NCBI RefSeq assembly: GCF_900461525.1
Contig: NZ_UGOD01000005.1
Span: forward strand, 1 to 64,000
Origin: Legionella busanensis
GTDB taxonomy: Bacteria; Pseudomonadota; Gammaproteobacteria; Legionellales; Legionellaceae
Length of the DNA: 64,000 nt
Reading direction: 5' to 3'
How positions within the stretch are numbered: the stretch's first letter is position 1; each line of letters starts with the position of its first letter. Shown here piece after piece: positions 37,074-44,492 of the stretch. The notes below the pieces were generated by a model, which saw nothing but the letters and a program-made list of their open reading frames with translations, searched no databases and was not told where the DNA came from. The position numbers and the translations under genes were made by a program.

Positions 37074-37553
37074 ATGACTACTGAAATTATTATTCGGCAA
37101 TATATACCTAATGATGCCCAAGATTTAACCAATATTTATTACTACACCATCCATAATATTAATATTCAGGATTACTCTGAAGAGCAGGTTAATGCCTGGG
37201 CGCCTTCTTTCTCTCTAGAATTAACTGGGTGGCAGAAAAAATGGGAAACGATTAAGCCTCTCGTTGCGTTGATAAATAATAAAATAGTTGGCTTTGCAGA
37301 GTTTGAACCCGATGGTCACATCGATTGCTTTTATGTTCATCATGAATATCAAGGTCTTGGTGTAGGTTCTTCATTAATGAATGAGGTTTTTAATAAGGCA
37401 AATGTTTTGAATCTAAAATGAGTGTTTGCTGAAGTAAGCATTACAGCAAAACCATTTTTTGAATCAAAAGGTTTTAAAGTCCTTGAACAACAAACGGTGG
37501 AAATTAGAGGCGTAAAACTTACAAATTTTATTATGGAAAATATCAAACCGTAA
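37074..37553 (+). pseudogene. GNAT acetyltransferase passenger gene with in-frame TGA
   Basis: The frame encodes a GNAT: IIIRQYIPNDAQDLTNIYY, VGFAEFEPDGHIDCFYVH, YQGLGVGSSLMNEV, then a TGA at 37419-37421. Translation in the same frame continues with VFAEVSITAKPFFESKGF and ends KP-stop at 37551-37553, inside the right terminal repeat. CGA to TGA (Arg to stop) is the simplest explanation. A 116-residue truncated protein could still be made but lacks the last strand pair of the fold. Confidence 0.85.
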
Positions 37554-37581
37554 ATTTTGACACGAATGGGGGCGTTACCCC
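37544..37581 (-). repeat. Right 38-bp terminal inverted repeat of the Tn3-type transposon
   Basis: This is the reverse complement of the left repeat at 35 of 38 positions, ending GTTACCCC on the plus strand. It also supplies the stop codon of the acetyltransferase frame. Confidence 0.92.
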
Positions 37582-37726
37582 TCTTACTGCTTTTGAGCAA
37601 AAATAAAGTTATAAAATTTTATATTAACACTTTAGTAGACATCTATTTTTATCAGTTAACTAAATTTTGCGTAGAGTAATTTGATTCTCAAAACAGACTT
37701 TCTAGTGTAAGTCACTCTAATGCCAT

Positions 37727-38686
37727 TCATAAGAATACATCACTTAATATTGCTTGGGAGGGCACCCCCATAAGGAAAACCTGCTTTTTTAATTTATTAG
37801 TCGTCTCTTTAGGACCACAGACATAAACATGGGTTGCTTTAGGATTATTTAAATGCATTACTATTCTTTTTTCTATGGACGCTTCTGGATAACAACCTCC
37901 TTGAGTTTGAAGAACACAGGGGTCATAAACAAAAGAGGAAAATACGGAGGATAACCTTCTTAACTCTTCAGAGTAGTAAATGTCCTCATCAGTAAGCCCA
38001 CCATGAACTAAAGTAATTAATCCTTGATGGTTGTGGCTAAGGGCACTTTTAAGAATGGCAATAAGTGGCGCAAGCCCGGTACCCGTTCCTGCTAGTAATA
38101 TATCAAAAGCTAATTGTTTTGGATTGTAGTAGAAACAACGACCAAAGGGGCCTCTAAGTTTAACTACAGTATCTTTTGTTGCCGAATTCATTAGCCATTG
38201 CCCCATTTTCCCATGAGGATAAACTTTAATATGCAACTCGATAAAGCTTTCTTGTAAAGGTAAATTAGCAATTGAATAGCTTCGGGTCGTGCCTTGAAAG
38301 TTAATTAGGCTAAGGTATTGACCTGGAATCCAGCCCTCTAAATTATCTACACCAAGCTTAACTTGAACTATATTATAATTGAGTCGTTTAACTTCTAATA
38401 TTTTTGCGGAAATCTCACACTCATCACTGTCTGGTATAATCAACTGAAGCGCTGTGTCTGGCTTTGCTAAACAGGCTAAGAAATAGCCTTGCGATTTAAG
38501 TGTTTCTGGTATCCCTTCCTGCCAAGAGGAATGAATTAAGCCATCTTTTGCTTTAATTAAACAAGATTGACAGACACCCACCTGACAAGAATTAGGATAA
38601 TCCACACCATGACGTAGAAGGCACTGTAATACATTTTCCTCAGGTGCCAAGGCATAAGATTGATTGTTAAAATCGAAAGTGCTCAT
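37727..38686 (-). CDS. 2Fe-2S/FAD/NAD reductase partner of the truncated haemoglobin
   Basis: The 319-residue protein has an N-terminal plant-type ferredoxin domain with cysteines CQVGVCQSC (about 34-42) and the fourth at FLACL (about 71). An FAD-binding domain (GQYLSL, RSYSIANLP, about 121-142) and an NAD-binding domain (LAGTGTGLAPLIAIL; VYVCGP) follow. This is the class IB oxygenase-reductase architecture. It overlaps the haemoglobin gene by 4 bp, so it probably reduces that haemoglobin for nitric-oxide dioxygenation (inference). Confidence 0.88.
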   Translation of the reverse strand: MSTFDFNNQSYALAPEENVLQCLLRHGVDYPNSCQVGVCQSCLIKAKDGLIHSSWQEGIPETLKSQGYFLACLAKPDTALQLIIPDSDECEISAKILEVKRLNYNIVQVKLGVDNLEGWIPGQYLSLINFQGTTRSYSIANLPLQESFIELHIKVYPHGKMGQWLMNSATKDTVVKLRGPFGRCFYYNPKQLAFDILLAGTGTGLAPLIAILKSALSHNHQGLITLVHGGLTDEDIYYSEELRRLSSVFSSFVYDPCVLQTQGGCYPEASIEKRIVMHLNNPKATHVYVCGPKETTNKLKKQVFLMGVPSQAILSDVFL

Positions 38687-39054
38687 AAGCGTCCCAATAC
38701 GTCATCTCGAACACTATTGGCAATAGCAGCCACTTCTTTAATATCTTCTGCGCCAACGCCTAATTCTTTAAGTGTTGCACCTAAATGTTCAATAACAATA
38801 TCGACATGGGTGTCATTTAATCCGCGCCTGAGTAGATGGTTATGCCCGTCACGCATATTTTTGCCACTATAGCGAGTAGGGCCGCCAAATACCATCGTTA
38901 AAAAACCTTTTTGTTTTAAGATTTGGTGCTCCATATCAATGTCTTCAAAAAAATGACTGACACGGTCATCTAGTAACATTTTTCTGTAAAAAATATCAAC
39001 GGCTGCATTGACTGCCTGCTGCCCTCCTAGGCGATCAAATAATGATTTAGACAT
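38683..39054 (-). CDS. Truncated haemoglobin, group I
   Basis: The 123-residue protein starts MSKSLFDRLGGQQAVNAAVD, typical of group I truncated haemoglobins, with DRVSHFFEDIDMEHQILKQKGFLTMVFGGP (F at B10/CD1 positions) and the distal/proximal region RDGHNHLLRRGLND, where a His serves as the haem ligand. The likely role is NO dioxygenase or O2/NO binding. Nine extra upstream codons are open to 39081 but would cross the NsrR site. It is translationally coupled to the reductase. Confidence 0.92.
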   Translation of the reverse strand: MSKSLFDRLGGQQAVNAAVDIFYRKMLLDDRVSHFFEDIDMEHQILKQKGFLTMVFGGPTRYSGKNMRDGHNHLLRRGLNDTHVDIVIEHLGATLKELGVGAEDIKEVAAIANSVRDDVLGRL

Positions 39055-39066
39055 AGCAAACCCATA

Positions 39067-39089
39067 AAGATGTATTTGCAATACATCTT
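39067..39089. promoter_or_regulatory. NsrR-type operator between haemoglobin and nsrR
   Basis: A 23-bp palindrome has perfect 10-bp arms AAGATGTATT and AATACATCTT around a 3-bp centre. It matches the enterobacterial NsrR consensus (AAGATG-N-TTT type half-sites). It lies 13 bp before the haemoglobin start and 44 bp before nsrR, placed to control both divergent units. Confidence 0.85.
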
Positions 39090-39133
39090 ATAAAAAGAAA
39101 TAATTAGCGTCAACAAATAAGTAGGAATGAATC

Positions 39134-39568
39134 ATGCAACTTACTCAATTCACGGATTATTCTTTAAGAGCCTTAATTTATATCGCCATTAAAAAGGGAG
39201 CATGTACCATTAAAGAGATTACGGAAGCTTATGCTATTTCTAGCCACCATATGGTCAAAATTATTCATAATTTAGCGAAAATTGGTCTACTGAAAACCAC
39301 ACGTGGCAAAAAGGGCGGTATTTTAATGGCAGTAGAACCTAAAACTATTAACTTAGGCCACCTTATTGTTCAATTAGAGCCTCATCTTGATTTAGTGCCC
39401 TGCTTTAATAAAGAAAAAACTAACTGCTGTATTGCACCGGTATGTAAATTAAAAAGTATACTGCATGACGCGCAAAGGGCTTTTATGATGGTGTTAGAAC
39501 GCTATACTTTAGCTGACGTACTACATAATCCTACTGAGCTAACTATTTTATTGAACATAAGTTTGTGA
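39134..39568 (+). CDS. nsrR: NsrR, Rrf2-family nitric-oxide-sensing repressor
   Basis: The 144-residue protein starts MQLTQFTDYSLRALIYIA and has the Rrf2 winged helix (about 1-65, ISSHHMVKIIHNLAKIGLLKTTRGKKGG). The cluster CFNKEKTNCCIAPVC (about 95-109) supplies the cysteines for the Fe-S cluster that NO destroys. It is divergent from the haemoglobin operon across the operator and is likely autoregulated. Spacing of the cysteines is that of NsrR rather than IscR. Confidence 0.9.
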   Translation: MQLTQFTDYSLRALIYIAIKKGACTIKEITEAYAISSHHMVKIIHNLAKIGLLKTTRGKKGGILMAVEPKTINLGHLIVQLEPHLDLVPCFNKEKTNCCIAPVCKLKSILHDAQRAFMMVLERYTLADVLHNPTELTILLNISL

Positions 39569-39583
39569 TTTTAAGAAAAATTG

Positions 39584-39625
39584 GGGGTAATATCTTTTAA
39601 AAATACAAGATTAGTTACCCCTTTT
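39584..39625 (+). terminator. Stem-loop terminator after nsrR
   Basis: GGGGTAA (39584-39590) pairs with TTACCCC (39615-39621), with a further inner ATCTT/AAGAT pairing, and TTTTG follows. It sits 16 bp after the nsrR stop. Confidence 0.55.
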
Positions 39626-39781
39626 GTTAAGATACACTTACCCCGGTGCTTTCTTTGACAGCCTGTTTTTCTAAGAAAAATTTCAGTTTTCCATGGCTAT
39701 CAATTTCGGTTTTTTTATAGCACACTAATTAACTGTATTTAGAATTCATATTACCTTTTATTTCCAGCTCTCGGGTTAAGC

Positions 39782-40444
39782 CTAGCTTTTATGGTCACTT
39801 TTATTAGCAAATTCTGGTTTAAGTTTAGTTAAAATAGTGCCTTCACTTGCCAGCTTATCAGCGAGCTTATGATTCACATCCCGATGCTCTGCCTCATCAT
39901 TACGAACGGCTACCAACACCTCACGTAATCGCGCATCGTCTTCTAAACTCCAATAATTCTTAGCCATATCTGGAGCAGGGCAATTTTCAATTCGACCTGC
40001 ATCTAATTCTTGTAAATAATGGGTATAACTAACCACAGCCTCTTCTTCAAGGTAGCCCACAAAACGATGCGCAGTTTTAGAAGAAAGTACATACATAACT
40101 AAATATAAAATCACAAAAATAGCCTGAGCTATAAAAATAATGAAGCGTTCAAACCAATTAGGTTTAGCTATATACATAAAGGTAATTAAGTGCATCCGCT
40201 CATTTTCAGCTTCATCCAATAATGTTTTAATCCAACCTTCATCATTTTTAATTTTTCTTAAGCAACGTAAATGCAATAAAGCAGCTCCTACCATACCTGG
40301 TACAGCTGCAACGGTTTCAAGTACTATTGCTCGATTTCCATAGCGCTTTTGAAAAAAGGTATCTGCAAAAAATCGAAAAAATTTCACCAGGCCAAAAGCG
40401 ATTTTATCACTGATAGTTTTAGCGGGTTGATGGGTTTCTGGCAT
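39782..40444 (-). CDS. aox: Alternative oxidase (di-iron ubiquinol oxidase)
   Basis: The 220-residue protein has the four di-iron motifs of alternative oxidase: LETVAAVPG (about 42-50), NERMHL (about 80), LEEEAVVSYTHYL (about 128-140) and RNDEAEHRDVNHK (about 180-192). Two hydrophobic helices (about 60 and 100-120) attach it to the inner membrane. It oxidises ubiquinol and reduces O2 without pumping protons, and resists NO and cyanide. In Vibrio fischeri the homologue is under NsrR control, which matches the operator found upstream here. Confidence 0.93.
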   Translation of the reverse strand: MPETHQPAKTISDKIAFGLVKFFRFFADTFFQKRYGNRAIVLETVAAVPGMVGAALLHLRCLRKIKNDEGWIKTLLDEAENERMHLITFMYIAKPNWFERFIIFIAQAIFVILYLVMYVLSSKTAHRFVGYLEEEAVVSYTHYLQELDAGRIENCPAPDMAKNYWSLEDDARLREVLVAVRNDEAEHRDVNHKLADKLASEGTILTKLKPEFANKSDHKS

Positions 40445-40486
40445 AATAAGCTCCCTAACGGTAGGTTCTTCAGCCCCATTATATTA

Positions 40487-40509
40487 AAGATGTATTTTAA
40501 ATACAACTT
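40487..40509. promoter_or_regulatory. NsrR-type operator upstream of the alternative oxidase
   Basis: AAGATGTATT and AATACAACTT arms flank a 3-bp centre; nine of ten arm pairs match and the left arm is identical to that of the operator at 39067. It is 43 bp upstream of the oxidase start, on the minus-strand promoter side. Confidence 0.8.
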
Positions 40510-40732
40510 TAATATATTAAATAGATTGAGGCTTGAAAAATAAATAAAAAAAGGACCGATAGGGTTTTCGAAAATAATTATCTCCAATTAATAATCTAGA
40601 TTTTTAAAAGCTAAAAGCCAAAAATAACTATTTCTTCATGATTTTCTTTAATCTTATAGATTGTATATAATAAAAAGATAAAATTTTAATGTTAATGCCA
40701 ATAAAACTACTTTAACCTTATTCTTTAATATA

Positions 40733-41752
40733 ATGAAAGTTTCTTTTTTTAGTACACAACTATATGAACGGTCTATTTTTGACGAAATAAATCAACTCCA
40801 CCACCATGAAATTAATTATTTTGATTTTCATCTGAATTCAGAAAGCATTGGAGCCGTTGCACCGACGGATGTAGTCTGTTGCTTCGTAAATGATTCCATT
40901 ACTTCTAAAGTAATTGATGGACTTTATGAGCGGGGTGTGCAGTTAATTGCTTTACGTTCTGCATGATATAATCATGTTGATTATACTTATGCCCAGCAAA
41001 AAGGGATCCAGGTATGCCGGGTTCCCTCTTATTCGCCACAAGCAATTGCAGAACATACCATAGCATTAATTTTATGCCTTAATAGAAGAATTCATCATGC
41101 CCATAATAGAGTACGAGAAGGTGACTTCTCCCTCAATGGACTAATGGGATTTAACTTATACAAGAAAACGGTAGGGATTATTGGTGCAGGAAAAATAGGA
41201 ACTGCATTAGTCAAAATTCTTAATGGCTTTGGCTGCAAAATCCTTGTATTTGATCCACAACAAAATGACGAGTGCATAAAGCTTGGCGTCAACTATACGA
41301 GTTTAGATAAGTTATTGGAAAATTCAGATATAGTCAGTTTACACTGTCCCTTAAATGACAATACATTCCATATAATTGATTCTCAAGCCTTAAAAAAAAT
41401 GAAACAAGGGGCAATGCTTATTAATACCGGCCGAGGCAAACTGGTGGATACAAAAGCAGTTATTGTGGCCCTAAAAAGCAAAAAGTTAGGTTATCTTGGA
41501 ATTGATGTCTATGAAGAAGAGGAATCATTGTTTTTTGAAAATCATTCCTACGAAATCATTAATGATGATGTATTTTGTAGGCTGCAAACTTTTCCAAATG
41601 TGCTCATTACCGGCCATCAAGGTTTTTTTACAGAAGAGGCAATACACAATATTACTTCAACAACATTAGAAAATATAAGTAATTTTGAAAAAAATTCAGG
41701 TCCAATTTATTGGGTCACCACATCAACGCATAAGTCTAAAATCTGTGAATAG
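40733..41752 (+). pseudogene. ldhA: D-lactate dehydrogenase gene (ldhA) with in-frame TGA
   Basis: Read through, the frame encodes about 339 residues very similar in layout to E. coli LdhA (329): MKVSFFSTQLYERS, VNDSITSKVIDGL, EHTIALILCLNRRIH, VGIIGAGKIG (Rossmann loop), SLHCPLND, INTGRGKLVD and GHQGFFTEEA. A TGA at 40964-40966 replaces the conserved Gly codon after LRSA (GGA to TGA by one change). Upstream is a 77-residue stub; a downstream part could restart at 41144 but would lack the N-terminal catalytic half. Confidence 0.88.
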
Positions 41753-41825
41753 CATATCTAACAATATTAACCACTTAATTAGTGAGGCTAATTTATATTT
41801 TAATGAGACTCAATCTATTCTATCA

Positions 41826-42952
41826 CCCCGGCACTAAATTGTAACAATAGCATTATAGGGGTATACTGGATGGATTTTTGGTATTAAACGTATAAGCATG
41901 GACAACAGGAATCTAACGGTCAAAGAGTTACAAATATTGCGACGCAAGGCGGTCGAGGCGGTGATAAAAGAAGGGATAACCCAATCAAAAGCGGCGACTT
42001 CATTTGGTTTTACGCCATCGACGATGAGCCGGTACATTAAAGCCTATAGACTGAATGGGGAAGCGAGTTTTAATTATAAACGCCGTGGGGTTGCTCGGTT
42101 GACTAACCGCTATTTATCAGAAGAGCAATCGAGCGAACTGATAGCGATTTTATTAAGCAAGACACCAGATGAAGTAGGCCTTGAGCAGACGTTATGGAAT
42201 AGTAAGGTTATCAGGCATTTTATCGCGATAAGATTTTCAATTCACTATAGCGAACGTGGGATAAGGAAGCTCATGAGCTCAATGGGCTTTTCAAGTCAAA
42301 AACCCATCAAACGTGCTTATCAACAAAATGCGGATAAGGTGAAGAGGTGGTTGACTGAAATCTACCCTGCTATTAAAGCAAGAGCCAGCAAAGAAGGCGC
42401 AAGAATCTATTTTGCTGATGAAATGGGCATTCAATCGACTGATAATCGTGGCAGAACCTATGGTTTGGTTGGCAAAACACCGGTGATTAAAAAGTCAGGT
42501 TCTCGATTTAAAGCCAATCTGTTAGCTGCCATTAGCCCGCAGGGATTCATGAGTTGGATGGTCTTTACAGACACCTGCGATAGTCAAAAATTTATCGAAT
42601 TTTTGAGTCGTATGCGCCGCCAAATCAAGCAAAAAATCTTCTTAATTGTAGATAACCTTAAAGTCCATCACAGTAAAAAAGTACAACACTACATCAATCA
42701 GTTTAAAGAGGACATTGAAATTTTTTTTGCCCCCTTATAGCCCTGAGCTCAACCCTCAGGAGTTAGTCAATCAAGATGTCAAAGCAAATTGCAATCACTT
42801 TAGAGCATTAAAAACCATTGAAGACTTGACGATAAACATTCGCTATTATTTGACAAAAATTCAATTTAATCCTGATAAAATCATGAGCTTCTTTAAGAAA
42901 AAAGAAGTGGCTTATGCAGCAGTATAATTATTGTTACAATTTAGTGCCGAGG
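41826..42952 (+). mobile_element. IS630-family insertion sequence
   Basis: The 1127-bp element has imperfect terminal repeats of about 24 bp; the identical inner part is CGGCACTAAATTGTAACAAT at 41829-41848 and its reverse complement up to 42949. A TA dinucleotide flanks the right end (42953-42954) but CA the left (41824-41825), so the TA duplication typical of IS630 is imperfect. Confidence 0.85.
41898..42927 (+). pseudogene. IS630 transposase, two frames joined at a T8 run
   Basis: The first frame (41898-42740, 280 residues) has a helix-turn-helix and the catalytic part IYFADEMGIQS and FLIVDNLKVHHS. It stops soon after a run of eight T (42721-42728). The rest, LPPYSPELNPQELVNQDVK (with the final DDE glutamate region), is in the +1 frame up to 42927. 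Removing one T would give a full-length transposase. Either a frameshift mutation, programmed slippage on the T-run, or a read error. Confidence 0.85.
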
Positions 42953-42986
42953 TAATAATAAATCAACTAAAGTATCAGGAATACTT

Positions 42987-43981
42987 AAAACGCGAATTCT
43001 GTTTAAGCAGCTATTAATGCATATCGCTCATTGTCATTAAGCTTAAGAGCAGGTTTATTAGGATGTAGTGCATAAGCAATACAGGAAGCAATCATATTAG
43101 CAAAGCCATTAATAGGATTACGGTGTCTAGTATGTTCAAGATGAAAGACATTTTTAAGCAGGTTATTAGTACTTTCAATAAGGCCACGTTTACGTAGTAA
43201 AATCTTATCCATAAGGGGCATAAGCTTATTTTTCATTCGCTTTCTAATCCCTGTAATCAATTGCAAGCCTCTATCGAGTAGGGTCTGGTTGGGCTTTTGA
43301 TCAATATATCCTTTGTCAGCAAATAGCTTTCCAATCATATCACGTGTCATCTGCTCTACTGGTTTTCGGTCATCACAATTACCTGGGGTTAGTTTGCAAG
43401 CACATAATTGTCCCTGACTATTAGAAATAAGGTGCAGTTTAAACCCATAAAACCACCCTTTAGTCGTTTTTCCAAGTTTTGCAAAATCTCGAAAAATAGC
43501 GTGGCTCGATGTCCTTTTGTTATGGCAAACAGCAAAGGAGGTTAAATCAATAAAGCCTAGGCCATCAAAGGGGACACAAAGACTTTGTAAAAAAGCACAT
43601 AAAGGAACAAACATCCTTGGCAGTCTTGCTATAAATCGCGTATACGATAGCGCTTTAGGAAAAGCTTTTCTTAAATGCCCTTGTAAAACTTCTCTATGAT
43701 AATAGTGCTTGAAATCTCGATAACCGGATGTTTGAAATAATAGATAAATGGTTAGGAATTCACTTTCACTTAAGTTGCCTGACCGTTTACGTTGACGCTT
43801 GCCATCAGCTAAAAGCATCTTTTCCCACAAAGGTATAAATGCTTGACAAAAATCATCGACAAGACAGAATATTTCCTCTAAATTCATTGTAGGCCTCCAG
43901 ATCATTTTTATTGTTTCCGCAACGAATTTGATCATAGGGAGGCCTTTTTTTCAATTACTCCTTAAGCAGAATTCGCGTTTT
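42987..43981 (-). mobile_element. IS982-family insertion sequence
   Basis: The 995-bp element has 21-bp terminal repeats (AAAACGCGAATTCTG-N-TTAAG at 42987-43007; inverse at 43961-43981) with one mismatch. No matching target duplication is evident in the flanks. Confidence 0.88.
43003..43887 (-). CDS. IS982-family transposase
   Basis: The 294-residue protein starts MNLEEIFCLVDDFCQAF (GGAGG upstream on this strand), contains GFIDLTSFAVCHNKR (first catalytic Asp), GWFYGFKLHL, LFADKGYID (second Asp) and KRGLIESTNNLLK (Glu), the IS982 DDE pattern. The stop codon lies in the left terminal repeat. The gene appears intact. Confidence 0.9.
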   Translation of the reverse strand: MNLEEIFCLVDDFCQAFIPLWEKMLLADGKRQRKRSGNLSESEFLTIYLLFQTSGYRDFKHYYHREVLQGHLRKAFPKALSYTRFIARLPRMFVPLCAFLQSLCVPFDGLGFIDLTSFAVCHNKRTSSHAIFRDFAKLGKTTKGWFYGFKLHLISNSQGQLCACKLTPGNCDDRKPVEQMTRDMIGKLFADKGYIDQKPNQTLLDRGLQLITGIRKRMKNKLMPLMDKILLRKRGLIESTNNLLKNVFHLEHTRHRNPINGFANMIASCIAYALHPNKPALKLNDNERYALIAA

Positions 43982-44027
43982 ATAAAAGTGCTAAAATAAC
44001 TATTTAAATTTTAGGGTATCTAATTTC

Positions 44028-44225
44028 ATGTTAGATAAAGCTCTTGGGGTGGTTAAATGGTTTAAGGAGGATGAAGGATTTGGCTTTATTGAAAGTCGTG
44101 CCAAGATTATTTTGTTCATGTTAGCGCAATTTCAAACAACTGGTTTTAAAAGCTTAACTGAAGGTGAGCGGGTTAGCTTTATCATTGGCCAAGGAAGAAA
44201 AGGCTTGCAAGTTGAGGTGATTTAA
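44028..44225 (+). pseudogene. Cold-shock domain gene with compensating frameshifts
   Basis: The product starts with a normal cold-shock domain (GVVKWFKEDEGFGFIES, RNP1 kept) and ends normally (TTGFKSLTEGERVSF). Between 44103 and 44131 the frame reads IILFMLAQF where the shifted frame reads DYFVHVSAI, the expected RNP2 motif. One A lost near 44103 and one T gained near 44131 explain it. The 65-residue product would lack RNP2 and probably does not bind nucleic acid normally. No Shine-Dalgarno is obvious. Confidence 0.75.
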
Positions 44226-44492
44226 TTTTAAACCTCCACTTATCTAATTTGCCAATACCAAATTTAGCACATTAACTTTTTAAACCTACTTAAATAATCA
44301 AGTTTAAAAAAAAACTAAACTGAATATAACCTTGCCTCAATCTAAAAAGCAGAATTGATCAATATGACATCTCTATTTATTTTTACCATAAACCAATAAG
44401 AATGAATGGTGCCTTTCGTAATGAAGTTTGTTGTTACAGCTAACGATGTTTGATAGGATTATTTCATCCTAAAGCAACGGAATGTTACATTA

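Larger units (their letters stand above)
30157..37581. mobile_element. Tn3-family transposon with internally duplicated tnpA-tnpR core
   Basis: The element is 7425 bp, bounded by 38-bp inverted repeats starting GGGGTA. Order: left repeat, tnpA (intact, -), tnpR (two frameshifts, -), second tnpA (3'-truncated, -), second tnpR (intact, -), res region, acetyltransferase pseudogene (+), right repeat. Five-base flanks are TAATT on the left and TCTTA on the right, so there is no target duplication, and the interrupted umuD does not resume on the right. A deletion or rearrangement after insertion is likely. Confidence 0.88.

Noticed and set aside
40964-40966. In-frame TGA in ldhA as selenocysteine or programmed read-through
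   Set aside because: The position is a conserved Gly, one base from GGA, no selenocysteine insertion element is seen, and LDH does not use selenocysteine. A nonsense mutation is simpler.
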